Assembly: GCA_027013295.1 (NCBI GenBank) | Contig: JALUXP010000087.1 | Span: 1 to 48,598 of the forward strand | DNA: 48,598 nt | Source: Sulfurimonas sp. | GTDB lineage: Bacteria; Campylobacterota; Campylobacteria; Campylobacterales; Sulfurimonadaceae | Reading direction: 5' to 3' | In this document: positions 38,291 to 46,632 of the stretch, piece after piece | How positions within the stretch are numbered: position 1 is the stretch's first letter | Layout of the letters: each line of letters opens with the position of its first letter | The notes under the pieces: generated by a model | Told to the model about the DNA's origin: nothing | Database searches by the model: none | What the model saw: only the letters and a program-made list of their open reading frames with translations | Translations under genes and position numbers: made by a program

Positions 38291-38366
38291 TGGTCTCCCT
38301 ACATGGACTCGAACCATGAGCTATCCCTTAGGAGGGGACTGCTTTATCCAGTTAAGCGATAAGGAG
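38291..38366 (-). tRNA. tRNA-Arg (CCU)
   Basis: Acceptor CTCCTTA with TAGGGAG (one G-U), D-arm GCTT...AAGC, anticodon stem GTCCC/GGGAT around CTCCTAA with anticodon CCT, T-arm CATGG-TTCGAGT-CCATG, discriminator A and encoded CCA. It reads the rare AGG codon and is the boundary between the trpA side and a gene-poor stretch. Confidence 0.95.
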
Positions 38367-38778
38367 AAATAATTATTTTTCGAGTCAAAATTGAGTCGAG
38401 AAGTTGTTAAAATATCATTCCTTAAAGTTCTTTTTAATTCCTCAAATCCTATCTTAAAGAACTTCTATTTTTTATTAATTCTTTTCAGTGTATAATACTT
38501 CTGATAAGAGTATGTCCCTAACTTCAATTACACAAAAGGTGCAAAATAGCTGTTGATAGAAAATAATTTACAGAAAAAATAGAAACTGGCTTAAAATCTA
38601 ACGGAAATTATACTATACCACCCAAAAAAGTCAAGACAACCTTTTCAAAATCCTTATTCCTTCCTAACCTGTAACTTTATGCTACATTTTCTTTTTGATT
38701 TCAATATTTTTCTAACCTTTAAAAATCAAGACAATAGATAATAGGATTATATACATACCTTTCTACACAAATATCTAT
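38367..38778. other. Gene-poor AT-rich stretch beside tRNA-Arg
   Basis: 412 bases with no credible coding frame. It holds a nine-base-pair inverted repeat with a 22-base loop (AAGTTCTTT 38425-38433, AAAGAACTT 38456-38464) and a GAGTCAAAATTGAGTC near-repeat next to the tRNA. I see no integrase or transposase fragment. It reads like decayed DNA leading into the broken AbiEii-like gene. Confidence 0.6.
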
Positions 38779-39233
38779 CTAACTATCCATTCCCATTATC
38801 TTAACTAACTCCTGCTTCATATCCAATAACTCTTCCCTACTAAACAAACTCATCAAGCCTAACATCTGTATATAGTTCTCTAAACCAGCAAGCAGTGCTG
38901 GATGTGTAAACTCTTTGTCTTTTTGGACTAATCTTCCACTCAGTGAGACTAAAAACTTTCTAATCTTTTTAGCATTTACAGATGTGTCATTTGCAATCTT
39001 CCAAACAAGTACACAGGAGTGGTCTACTAGAAACAAGTCAATATCAAAACTCAACCTATGTTAAAAATAATAGAGAGTGCAGTTCCAGCACCAAATTTTA
39101 TAATATTTGTTGGAACTGTTTGTGGAAATGCGTCTTTGAAAAATAGTTCAAGAGCTTTTATCTGATCTTGATAATTCTCTTTGGAGTTGTTTACAGTTAA
39201 CAGTAACATTGGTTGAAATTTAGTTTGCATCAC
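38779..39233 (-). pseudogene. Frameshifted AbiEii-like nucleotidyltransferase remnant
   Basis: Two short frames in series: 39051-39233 (60 codons, ending IIFNIG) and 38779-39054 (91 codons from a TTG). The first ends with FGAGTALSIIFNI and the second begins LSFDIDLFLVD, which together make the GGTALS...hRLSFDIDLF core of AbiEii/AbiGii nucleotidyltransferases, the toxin part of type IV toxin-antitoxin systems. The break falls at the TGA/TTG overlap near 39051-39056, and loss of one base would explain it. The joined product (about 150 residues) is short for the family (about 250-300), so internal loss is likely too. The C-terminal helical part is unassigned. Confidence 0.5.
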
Positions 39234-39309
39234 ACACTCCTTATCTTTTTTTACAATTATAGCACATTTAGCTATTTTTTGAGATTATCAAACCTCCTCA
39301 GTTTCCATG

Positions 39310-39371
39310 TAAGTGCCTCTCCATAAATAGCCTTATTGCTGAAGTTGGGGTTATTTATGGAGAGGCACTTA
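39310..39371. repeat. 20-bp perfect inverted repeat, MITE-like
   Basis: Arms 39310-39329 and 39352-39371 are exact reverse complements starting with TAAGTGCCTC, with partial pairing continuing inside (CC/GG). Both outermost dinucleotides are TA, as for a TA target duplication. The right arm plus its inner flank (AGTGCCTC... to ...CCCCAACTTCA on the minus strand) recurs at 46944-46973. No coding sequence lies between the arms. It could instead be a bidirectional terminator stem. Confidence 0.7.
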
Positions 39372-39454
39372 AAGTTCTACATTGAGTGGTTAGAAAAAGG
39401 TTAGAAATTAAAAGAGTTAAGTTGTTTAAGTGTCGTATTGTAGGGGTTTAAAGA

Positions 39455-39529
<75 letters not shown>

Positions 39530-39552
39530 TTGTGTAAAAGTTCTCTTGTAAA

Positions 39553-39629
39553 TGGTGTCAGAGGGGGGACTTGAACCCCCGACCCCCGGCTTATGAGACC
39601 AGTGCTCTAACCAGCTGAGCTACCCTGAC
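39553..39629 (-). tRNA. tRNA-Met (CAU)
   Basis: Acceptor GTCAGGG with CTCTGAC, anticodon stem CTGGT/GCCGG around CTCATAA with anticodon CAT, T-arm GGGGG-TTCAAGT-CCCCC, encoded CCA. The paired first acceptor position and lack of the three G-C pairs typical of initiators point to elongator Met; a lysidine-modified Ile2 tRNA cannot be excluded by eye. Confidence 0.93.
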
Positions 39630-39724
39630 ATCTTTTAAGAGGACGGAATTATAATGTGATTTACCTAAAATTTACCTTACTTTGGGTAATATTCTAAAAA
39701 TAAATACACATAAAGGAATTTTAC

Positions 39725-39985
39725 ATGAGTTTTCAACCATTAGGAAATAGAGTTTTGGTAAAACGAGTAGAGTCAGCTACAACGACTGCATCGGGAATAA
39801 TTATTCCCGATAATGCTAGTGAAAAACCATCACAAGGTGAAGTGATAGCAGTAAGTGAAGAAGTTAAAAATCTATCAGCTGGAAACACAGTTTTATTTGG
39901 TAAATTTACTGGTAATGAAGTGACATTGGATGCTCAGAAGTATCTTATAATAGATGTTGATGACATCTTTGGAATCATAGCGTAA
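39725..39985 (+). CDS. groES: Co-chaperonin GroES
   Basis: Heptameric lid of the GroEL chamber. 86 residues, with the [12 protein letters not shown] start, the mobile loop around [19 protein letters not shown] and the GEVIAV turn. AAGGAA six bases before the ATG. The 95-base upstream region, shared with divergent tRNA-Met, has no CIRCE element; a weak TTTACC...GGGTAA inverted repeat is present. Confidence 0.97.
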   Translation: MSFQPLGNRVLVKRVESATTTASGIIIPDNASEKPSQGEVIAVSEEVKNLSAGNTVLFGKFTGNEVTLDAQKYLIIDVDDIFGIIA

Positions 39986-40010
39986 TAAATAAAATTGAAG
40001 GAATTTTAAG

Positions 40011-41654
40011 ATGGCAAAAGAGATAATATTTTCAGATAACGCTCGTAATGCGTTGGCTCGTGGTGTTGCACAACTTACAGATGCAGTAAAAGTGACTATG
40101 GGACCTCGTGGTCGTAATGTACTTATACAGAAATCTTATGGAGCTCCTGTACTTACAAAAGATGGTGTATCGGTAGCTCGTGAGATAGAATTAAAAGATA
40201 AGCTTGAAGATATGGGTGCACAACTTGTTAAAGAAGTAGCATCAAATACCGCTGATGAGGCAGGAGATGGTACGACAACTGCAACTGTTCTTGCAAACGC
40301 TATTTTTAGTGAAGGACTGCGAAATATTACTGCTGGGGCAAATCCAATTGAAGTAAAACGCGGGATGGATAAAGCTTGTGCAAAGATTTTAGAAAACCTC
40401 AAAGCTGCAAGTAAAATAGTAGATGGTAAGCAAGACATAGCACAGGTTGCGACTATCTCTGCTAACTCTGATGCTACTATAGGTGATATGATAGCAGAAG
40501 CTATGGAGAAAGTTGGTCAAGATGGTGTTATCACTGTTGAAGAAGCTAAGGGTATTTCTGATGAGTTAGATGTTGTTGAGGGTATGCAGTTTGACCGTGG
40601 TTATCTTAGTCCTTATTTTATCACAAATACTGAGAAAATGACTGCGGAGATAGAAAATCCTTGGATTCTTTTAGCTGATAGTAAAATCTCTTCTTTAAAA
40701 GATTTACTTCCAGTTTTAGAGCAAGTTCAAAAAACTTCTCGCCCACTTCTTATCATCGCTGAGGATGTAGAGGGGGAGGCTCTTTCAACTCTAGTTGTAA
40801 ACAAACTTCGAGGAGTTTTAAACATCTCTGCAGTAAAAGCTCCAGGTTTTGGAGATAGAAGAAAAGCTATGCTTCAAGATATTGCAACACTTACAGGTGG
40901 TACTGTGATAGCTGAAGAGACAGGACATACACTAGAGGGTGCTGAAATCTCTTTACTTGGTCAAGCTTCTCGTGTAGTGATCGACAAAGATAACACTGTT
41001 ATCGTAGATGGTTCAGGTGCAGAAGATGCAGTAAAAGCTAGAATTTCTGAAATCAAAACACAACTTGAGAGCACTTCAAGTGAGTACGATAAAGAAAAAC
41101 TTCAAGAGAGACTTGCAAAACTTAGTGGTGGAGTAGCTGTTATCAAAGTTGGTGCCGCAACTGAGACTGAAATGAAAGAGAAAAAAGATAGAGTTGATGA
41201 TGCACTGAGTGCAACAAAAGCTGCCGTAGAAGAGGGTATCATCATTGGTGGTGGTGCTGCACTTGTTCGTGCAGCTGCAAAAGTTTCTTTAGAATTAGAA
41301 GGTGATCAACAAATAGGTTGTGAGATAATCCTTCGTGCCGTAAAAGCACCGATGAAACAAATCGCAGAAAATGCTGGATATGATACAGGTGTAGTTGTCA
41401 ATGCTGTAGAAAATGCAGAAAATGAAAAGATCGGTTTTAACGCTGCAAATGGTGAGTATGTAGATATGTTTGAGGCGGGAATCATTGACCCACTAAAAGT
41501 AGCGAGAGTTGCTCTTAGTAATGCTACATCAGTATCTTCTATGCTTCTTACGACAGAAACAGCTATCTATGAATTGCCAGAAAATAACCCAGCACCAGCT
41601 GGAGAGATGGGTGGTGGTATGCCACCTCAAATGGGCATGCCAGGAATGATGTAG
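40011..41654 (+). CDS. groL: Chaperonin GroEL
   Basis: 547-residue 60-kDa chaperonin. Nucleotide motifs [12 protein letters not shown] near 29, [10 protein letters not shown] near 86, and GGGAALVRA near 412 are present, and the C-terminus is the expected Gly/Met-rich tail ([14 protein letters not shown]). Twenty-five bases after groES, in the same operon. A small membrane-protein gene starts at the base after the stop. Confidence 0.98.
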   Translation: MAKEIIFSDNARNALARGVAQLTDAVKVTMGPRGRNVLIQKSYGAPVLTKDGVSVAREIELKDKLEDMGAQLVKEVASNTADEAGDGTTTATVLANAIFSEGLRNITAGANPIEVKRGMDKACAKILENLKAASKIVDGKQDIAQVATISANSDATIGDMIAEAMEKVGQDGVITVEEAKGISDELDVVEGMQFDRGYLSPYFITNTEKMTAEIENPWILLADSKISSLKDLLPVLEQVQKTSRPLLIIAEDVEGEALSTLVVNKLRGVLNISAVKAPGFGDRRKAMLQDIATLTGGTVIAEETGHTLEGAEISLLGQASRVVIDKDNTVIVDGSGAEDAVKARISEIKTQLESTSSEYDKEKLQERLAKLSGGVAVIKVGAATETEMKEKKDRVDDALSATKAAVEEGIIIGGGAALVRAAAKVSLELEGDQQIGCEIILRAVKAPMKQIAENAGYDTGVVVNAVENAENEKIGFNAANGEYVDMFEAGIIDPLKVARVALSNATSVSSMLLTTETAIYELPENNPAPAGEMGGGMPPQMGMPGMM

Positions 41655-41891
41655 GTGAACAATCCTTTTGAATCAGGGCACATAAAGAATTATTTGCTTC
41701 TTTATGCGAGTGTTGTTGTTATAATGATTTTATTTTTTATAGCATCAACACTTTTTCATGATGTAGATAAGATTGAGAAAAAGGTTTTTAAAGACAAGAG
41801 TCCCAAATCAAAACTTCAAAGAGATGAGGTTCAGAAGGAAAATGGGTCTAGTTTAAAGACTAGACTTAAGTTGATGGATAAAAAGTATTAG
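41655..41891 (+). CDS. Small single-pass membrane protein coupled to groEL
   Basis: 78 residues starting with GTG right after the groEL stop codon (TAG-GTG), with AGGAATG inside the end of groEL as a likely ribosome site. One strong transmembrane helix at about 12-33, then a Lys-rich cytoplasmic tail. No family recognised. It ends eight bases from the convergent exbD gene. Its place as third gene of the groESL operon makes a heat-shock response likely. Confidence 0.65.
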   Translation: MNNPFESGHIKNYLLLYASVVVIMILFFIASTLFHDVDKIEKKVFKDKSPKSKLQRDEVQKENGSSLKTRLKLMDKKY

Positions 41892-41899
41892 AGTTTATA

Positions 41900-42289
41900 T
41901 TATTTTTTAGTAACGATAAAAAGTTGTTCATGTTTTAAACGCTTGAGTATATCCATCACTGTTACAAAGTCTTGAAAACGAGATTCTTTGTCACTTCGTA
42001 AAACTACAGTCTGTTGTTTATCTATCTTAGAGAGTCTCTTCTCAAGTTCTGCCGCATTAACTTTCTCTTTTTCAAAAAACATCTCACCTTTGACATTGAC
42101 ATAGATACTTATCTCTTTTTTAAGGTCTTCTTTTTTTGTAGCTTTTGCTTTTGGTAGTTCAACTGGTATGACACCTTGTTTGATAAAAGTAGCCGTTGTA
42201 AGAACCATGACGAGCAGTACAAGCATGATATCTATAAATGGGATTACATTGATAGAATCAAATCTTTTTGGAGCTTTTTTACACTTCAT
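41900..42289 (-). CDS. exbD: ExbD/TolR-family proton channel subunit
   Basis: 129 residues: short cytoplasmic N-terminus, one transmembrane helix with the essential Asp (VIPFIDIMLVLLVM, near residue 20), and a periplasmic domain ending in VVLRSD and LFIVTKK. Works with ExbB to energise TonB-dependent receptors, or as TolR/MotB-like units. Overlaps exbB by 11 bases; no tonB follows. Confidence 0.92.
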   Translation of the reverse strand: MKCKKAPKRFDSINVIPFIDIMLVLLVMVLTTATFIKQGVIPVELPKAKATKKEDLKKEISIYVNVKGEMFFEKEKVNAAELEKRLSKIDKQQTVVLRSDKESRFQDFVTVMDILKRLKHEQLFIVTKK

Positions 42290-42722
42290 TGGCTACATCA
42301 TACTTTGTTAAAATACGCTCTATCTTACGAAGAGTAATTGTGTAGGCTACGATAGCTGGCATCGCTACAACAAGACCCATAGCAGTAGCTTTCAGCGCAA
42401 GTGCAAGTCCTATCATAATCTTTTTTGCATCAACTGCACCCACATCACCAAGAGTATAAAAAGTTATCATGATTCCTACAACTGTCCCAAGTAACCCAAC
42501 ATAGGGGGCATTCGTTCCAATAGCACTGAGAACACTAATGTTGTCAGTTAAGTCTAAGTCAAGATTATCTCTATGTTTATAGTCCTCTATACGAACACTT
42601 TTATAAAACATCATCCTCTCTATAAACAACCAGAGCGTCACGATACTCATCAATATCAAAATCCCCATTATCCCATAATCTAGTGCATTTTCTGCATAGG
42701 TCAAAAAATTGTTTGTTTGCAA
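42279..42722 (-). CDS. exbB: ExbB/TolQ/MotA-family proton channel subunit
   Basis: 147 residues with three transmembrane helices (about 14-33, 65-90 and 108-135). The family core APYVGLLGTVVGIMITF and GLALALKATAMGLVVAMPAIVAY is intact. It is a short form, as in many Campylobacterota ExbB. Lies 23 bases after pyrC and is probably cotranscribed with it. TonB-type versus Tol-type cannot be settled without the partner gene. Confidence 0.92.
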   Translation of the reverse strand: MQTNNFLTYAENALDYGIMGILILMSIVTLWLFIERMMFYKSVRIEDYKHRDNLDLDLTDNISVLSAIGTNAPYVGLLGTVVGIMITFYTLGDVGAVDAKKIMIGLALALKATAMGLVVAMPAIVAYTITLRKIERILTKYDVANEV

Positions 42723-42745
42723 ATCTATTTCCTTGTTTTAGTTAT

Positions 42746-43753
42746 TCACTCTACGCTTTGTATCGCCCATTTTAAGGTTTCCCCTGCATACATTGGGACA
42801 ACATTTGAGTATTTTTGTGGAATTATAAAAGCTCTTTTTTCAAGAATAATCTCCTTAAATTCTGGGCAAATTCCGTAGATGCTCTGTGCGTTATCACTTA
42901 CAAATGCTTGGAGGTTATCTAGTTTATCATACTGTTCAAATATCTCACATAAAAGCTGTAAGGCGATAGGTGCTGTAAAAACACCAGCCGCACAACCACA
43001 ACTCTCTTTTTTCTCCTGTGGATGCGGTGCTGAGTCAGAACCAAACATCACTTTAGGATGTGCTTCAAGAGCAATACTCAGTAGTGCATCTAAATCTTCT
43101 GGTCTTTTTGCGATGGGTTTACAAAAGTTGTGTGGCATCATCATACCCCCAACAACATCATCGAGTGTTAAGAGTAAGTGATGCACTGTGATGGTAGCGT
43201 AGAGGTTATCAAACTTATCTAGCATATCTACAGCAGCTTTCGTTGTGATGTGTTCCATGATGATTTTAAGGTCTGGAAAGTTTGAAGCAAGGAGTTCATA
43301 AATGCTCATAAACTCAGCCTCTCTGTCCATCACAAAACCATCTGTTTCTCCATGGACACAAAGAGGAATTTCGAGTTCGCTCATAGCCTCCAGGGTAGGT
43401 CGCATCTCTTCTATGTCAAAAGAACTGACTCCACCTTCAGAGTTTGTCGTAATTCCTGCAGGATAGAGTTTGATAGCAGTGAGTTCATTTGCTACACTCT
43501 CTAGAAATTTTTTATCATAGTTTTTGTAAAAAAGAGTCATATATGGTTCAAAATAGTCGTTTGGAACAGCTGCCATTATCCGCTCTTTATAACTTTGTAT
43601 ATCTTCAAGTGAACTTACTGGAGGAACAAGGTTTGGCATAACAACAGCACCACTAAAGCTATATGCACTCAGGGGTGCTATGTTTTCGAGCATAACACCA
43701 TCGCGGAGATGAAGATGCATATCTAGGGGCATCAAAAGAGTATGAGTTTTCAT
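42746..43753 (-). CDS. pyrC: Dihydroorotase, PyrC type
   Basis: Ring closure of carbamoyl aspartate in pyrimidine synthesis. 335-residue metal-dependent TIM barrel with His13 and His15 in PLDMHLHLRDG, the Lys expected to be carboxylated in TAIKLYPAG, CVHGE and IIMEHIT His ligands, and the catalytic Asp in FGSDSAPHP. TAGGATTATT just before the ATG supplies AGGA; this element lies in an inverted repeat discussed as a finding. Confidence 0.95.
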   Translation of the reverse strand: MKTHTLLMPLDMHLHLRDGVMLENIAPLSAYSFSGAVVMPNLVPPVSSLEDIQSYKERIMAAVPNDYFEPYMTLFYKNYDKKFLESVANELTAIKLYPAGITTNSEGGVSSFDIEEMRPTLEAMSELEIPLCVHGETDGFVMDREAEFMSIYELLASNFPDLKIIMEHITTKAAVDMLDKFDNLYATITVHHLLLTLDDVVGGMMMPHNFCKPIAKRPEDLDALLSIALEAHPKVMFGSDSAPHPQEKKESCGCAAGVFTAPIALQLLCEIFEQYDKLDNLQAFVSDNAQSIYGICPEFKEIILEKRAFIIPQKYSNVVPMYAGETLKWAIQSVE

Positions 43754-43891
43754 AATAATCCTATAAATTATTTTTAAAGGATTATAGCAATTCTGTTATG
43801 AGAAGTATATTAAACCAAGATTAGTCTCCTCAATTGGTAGGTAATACTTTTAATGCCAATCCCCCTCCCACAAGAAACTGCTCTCTTTAAA

Positions 43892-44464
43892 TTATTTTGT
43901 TTGTATACCTTCTATGACTATATCTATTTTAATCTTGTCACTAACAAGGAGTCCACCAGTTTCTAATAATTGGTTGAAGTTGATGTTAAAGTCTTGTCTA
44001 TTGATAGCTCCATGAAGTTCAAAAGCTATACGAGTATTTCCCCAAGGATCTTTTATAGTGTCACTAATATCTTCAAGTTTCATATCTATAACTTTTGTGA
44101 CATCTTTGATAGTCAGTTGCATTTTTACATCATCACCATCTTGTTTGATGAGTTTCATTTGCATCATAGGGTATTTTGCTACATCAAAAAAGTTGACACT
44201 TCGTAAGTGTGCATCCCTTTTTGCATCTTGCGTTGTTAAACTTGCTACTTCAACAGAACCATTTAAAGCTGAAAATTGTTTTGTTTTTTCATTTAAACTA
44301 AAACTTCCTGAAAACTTTTCAAAATTTCCTTTTACATTACTTATCATCATATGTTTAGCTTTAAAACCTATGTCTGAATGACTTGTATCAACATTATAGT
44401 TTGAACCATAAAGAGAACCTAAACCTATCATTGCACTAAGTGCCAAAACCTTAACTAACTTCAT
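43892..44464 (-). CDS. yceI: YceI-family periplasmic protein
   Basis: 190 residues with a signal peptide (MKLVKVLALSAMIGLGSLYG) and a lipocalin-like YceI barrel that binds long isoprenoid chains in its family. Motifs YNVDTSHSDIGFKAKHMMIS at the start, KRDAHLRS near 83, YP-MQMK, and AFELHGAINRQDFNI near 150 are typical. Divergent from the TetR gene with three shared operator-like sites between, so it is probably the main target of that regulator. Confidence 0.92.
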   Translation of the reverse strand: MKLVKVLALSAMIGLGSLYGSNYNVDTSHSDIGFKAKHMMISNVKGNFEKFSGSFSLNEKTKQFSALNGSVEVASLTTQDAKRDAHLRSVNFFDVAKYPMMQMKLIKQDGDDVKMQLTIKDVTKVIDMKLEDISDTIKDPWGNTRIAFELHGAINRQDFNINFNQLLETGGLLVSDKIKIDIVIEGIQTK

Positions 44465-44499
44465 TTGTAATCCTTGTGTTTTTATTTACACTGAGTATT

Positions 44500-44515
44500 T
44501 AGTGTAATTACTCTA
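44500..44515. promoter_or_regulatory. TetR operator-like site 1, at the yceI start region
   Basis: TAGTGTAATTACTCTA, a 16-base near-palindrome. It lies immediately downstream of the yceI -10 box, over the likely transcription start, so a bound repressor would block it. Confidence 0.7.
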
Positions 44516-44517
44516 AA

Positions 44518-44547
44518 AGTATATCAATAAAATAAGCACGAAGTCAA
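44518..44547 (-). promoter_or_regulatory. yceI sigma-70 promoter
   Basis: On the minus strand TTGACT (44542-44547), an 18-base spacer and TATACT (44518-44523). It is 54 bases before the yceI ATG and is flanked on both sides by operator-like sites. Confidence 0.75.
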
Positions 44548-44562
44548 GAGCAATTACTCTAA
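44547..44562. promoter_or_regulatory. TetR operator-like site 2, upstream of yceI -35
   Basis: AGAGCAATTACTCTAA, a variant of the same palindrome with one arm weaker. It touches the outer edge of the yceI -35 box. Confidence 0.55.
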
Positions 44563-44634
44563 TCATCTTAAAAATTCATTTCCAAATCTTTTTAAAGTGC
44601 CTTGTTTAGGTATTATTTGAGTATAAAAAGAATA

Positions 44635-44663
44635 TTGACATTTTAGAGTATTTACACTATACT
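44635..44663 (+). promoter_or_regulatory. TetR gene promoter with operator site 3 in the spacer
   Basis: TTGACA (44635-44640), a 17-base spacer and TATACT (44658-44663). The spacer holds TAGAGTATTTACACTA (44644-44659), whose reverse complement matches site 1 at 15 of 16 bases, so autorepression is expected. Confidence 0.75.
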
Positions 44664-44682
44664 TTTGAAATAAGGGGATACA

Positions 44683-45267
44683 ATGTCTACAAAACAAAAG
44701 ATTTTAGATACAGCACTCAAGTTATTTAATGAAACAAATACACAGTCAGCTACTACAAATCATATAGCTAAAGAGATGGGCATAAGCCCTGGAAATCTGC
44801 ACTACCATTATAAAAATCGTGAAGAGATAGTTTTTTTACTTTATAAACAACTACGCCAAGAGACTACGCTTACTGTAGAGCATCTACCAAAAGATATACA
44901 AGCACTCCAAGAGCATGAAAAACTTCTTATACAAGTGCAGTGGAAATACCGTTTTTTCTTTAAAGAGATGCTCTTTTTGTTTTCTAAAGATGCACAGTTA
45001 GAAAAAATGTATATAGAAGACAACATCAAGCATCGTGAACGCATAGCTTATAGTATAAGAACTTTTGAAAGGAATGGAGAGTTGTCCTTGAAAGATGAAA
45101 AAAGTTTTGAATTTTTAGTTGACTCCATCTTACTCTCTTGGCAGTTTTATGCTTCATACTTACACACTTTAGGCAAAGAGCTAGATACTCAAGGTGCAAT
45201 AGAAGTGATAGAATATACAAAAAATGCCATGCAACCATACCTAACACCATCCCAACTAAAAGGATGA
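44683..45267 (+). CDS. TetR/AcrR-family transcriptional regulator
   Basis: 194 residues: an N-terminal helix-turn-helix at about 6-52 (TTNHIAKEMGISPGNLHYHYKNREEI, split here by function) followed by an all-helical ligand domain. The HTH form with GNLHYHYKNREEI is characteristic of a subgroup often annotated only as TetR. AAGGGG seven bases before the ATG. Divergent from yceI; likely represses both genes. Ligand unknown, a lipid or quinone-like molecule being reasonable given YceI. Confidence 0.88.
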   Translation: MSTKQKILDTALKLFNETNTQSATTNHIAKEMGISPGNLHYHYKNREEIVFLLYKQLRQETTLTVEHLPKDIQALQEHEKLLIQVQWKYRFFFKEMLFLFSKDAQLEKMYIEDNIKHRERIAYSIRTFERNGELSLKDEKSFEFLVDSILLSWQFYASYLHTLGKELDTQGAIEVIEYTKNAMQPYLTPSQLKG

Positions 45268-45276
45268 GTGTGCTTA

Positions 45277-46632
45277 TCAAATCTTACTTTTGGCTTCTAA
45301 TATGAGTGTATTTATAGCATCTTCATAAATAAGAGCATCCTCTTTTGAAGTTGATTCAAATCGGGTTACTAATACGGGTGTGGTGTTTGATGCTCTTACA
45401 AGTCCCCAACCATTTTGAAAGTTGATGCGTACCCCATCTACATCGATGATATTTTTTATAGTAGGGAAATCTGCGGATGGATTTTGAAGTAGTTCTTTAA
45501 CTTTGTCTATGATTTTAAACTTTTCTTCCTCTGTTGTTTTTACTTTAATTTCTTCAGTTGAAAAGACCTCAGGAAGTTTAGCAAGCTCTGCATCTAAGTC
45601 GATGCCATCATGGATAAGCTCTAACATTCTTAGTGTAGCATAGATAGCATCATCATAACCAAAATAACGATTTTTGAAAAAGATATGACCACTTACCTCA
45701 CAAGCCAAATCAGCATCAATCTCTTTCATCTTTACTTTTAGGTTTGAATGTCCTGTTTTGTACATCACAGCACGAGAGCCTCTTTTTTCTAACTCATCAT
45801 ACATCACTTGGGAACATTTTACCTCACCAACAACAGTAGGCTTGTCCATCTTCATGCTGTAAAGAAGAGCCATCATATCACCTTTGATGTTGTTCTTGTG
45901 CGTGAGAACTGCTATGCGGTCTGCATCTCCATCATAGGCAAAAGCGATATCTGCATCTTGAAGTGCCACTTTTACATCAGCGAGATTTTCTTCTACGGAT
46001 GGATCTGGGTGGTGGTTTGGGAAAGTCCCATCTGGTTCGGTAAAAAGACCTTTTGTATTAAGTTCTAGTGCATCAAAGATTTTTTGGGTGACTACACCGG
46101 CTACCCCATTTCCACAATCATACACTATCTTTGTAGGCATCCCTTTAAGATGCCCAAACTCTGAAACTAGAAAGTCAACATAGCGGCTCACTGCATCTAT
46201 CTCTGTGACATCTCTTTGCACTTTTGGTATATCGGTCATGCTCTCACACTCTCTACCAAGTGCGTAGATCTCTTCACTGAAAAATGGTGCTTTGTCTATA
46301 GTGATTTTGAAACCATTATATTCGCTTGGATTGTGTGAACCTGTTATCATTACAGATGCACTTGCAGTAATGCCATTGAACTCATTATAATTACAAAAAT
46401 AGTTTACAGGAGTAGGTACCATCCCCATTCCAAGAACTTTTTTTCCACCTGCATTGAGTCCAGCAACGAGGTACTCAAAGAGTATTGGTGAGTGACTTCT
46501 CGCGTCATAACCAACAGCTACATACTCACCCTCTATTTTAGATGCAAGAGCATAGCCAATTTTTTTGACACTTGCTTCATTTAATTCTTTTTCGTATATA
46601 CCACGGATGTCGTATTCTCTATAGATGCTCAT
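45277..46632 (-). CDS. manB: Phosphomannomutase/phosphoglucomutase
   Basis: Alpha-D-phosphohexomutase supplying sugar 1-phosphates for lipopolysaccharide and glycan synthesis. 451 residues, four domains: the phosphoserine loop ITGSHNPSEYNGF near 96-108, the metal loop YDGDADRIAV near 234, the sugar loop CEVSGHIFFK near 313 and the phosphate loop RASNTTPVLVTRFE near the end. GAGGAG eight bases before the ATG. Nine bases from the convergent TetR gene. AlgC-type dual specificity is likely. Confidence 0.92.
   Translation of the reverse strand: MSIYREYDIRGIYEKELNEASVKKIGYALASKIEGEYVAVGYDARSHSPILFEYLVAGLNAGGKKVLGMGMVPTPVNYFCNYNEFNGITASASVMITGSHNPSEYNGFKITIDKAPFFSEEIYALGRECESMTDIPKVQRDVTEIDAVSRYVDFLVSEFGHLKGMPTKIVYDCGNGVAGVVTQKIFDALELNTKGLFTEPDGTFPNHHPDPSVEENLADVKVALQDADIAFAYDGDADRIAVLTHKNNIKGDMMALLYSMKMDKPTVVGEVKCSQVMYDELEKRGSRAVMYKTGHSNLKVKMKEIDADLACEVSGHIFFKNRYFGYDDAIYATLRMLELIHDGIDLDAELAKLPEVFSTEEIKVKTTEEEKFKIIDKVKELLQNPSADFPTIKNIIDVDGVRINFQNGWGLVRASNTTPVLVTRFESTSKEDALIYEDAINTLILEAKSKI

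Noticed and set aside
38291-38366. tRNA-Arg (CCU) as the insertion site of the neighbouring remnant
   Set aside because: Integration uses the tRNA 3' end, which here faces trpA; the decayed DNA is on the 5' side and no 3' duplicate of this tRNA is seen.
39630-39724. CIRCE element before groES
   Set aside because: No TTAGCACTC-N9-GAGTGCTAA is present; only a weak TTTACC/GGGTAA inverted repeat with mismatches is seen, so HrcA control is not supported.
41846-41865. GTCTAGT/ACTAGAC hairpin as terminator of the groESL operon
   Set aside because: It lies inside the small coding frame and has no T-run after it; there is too little evidence to call it.
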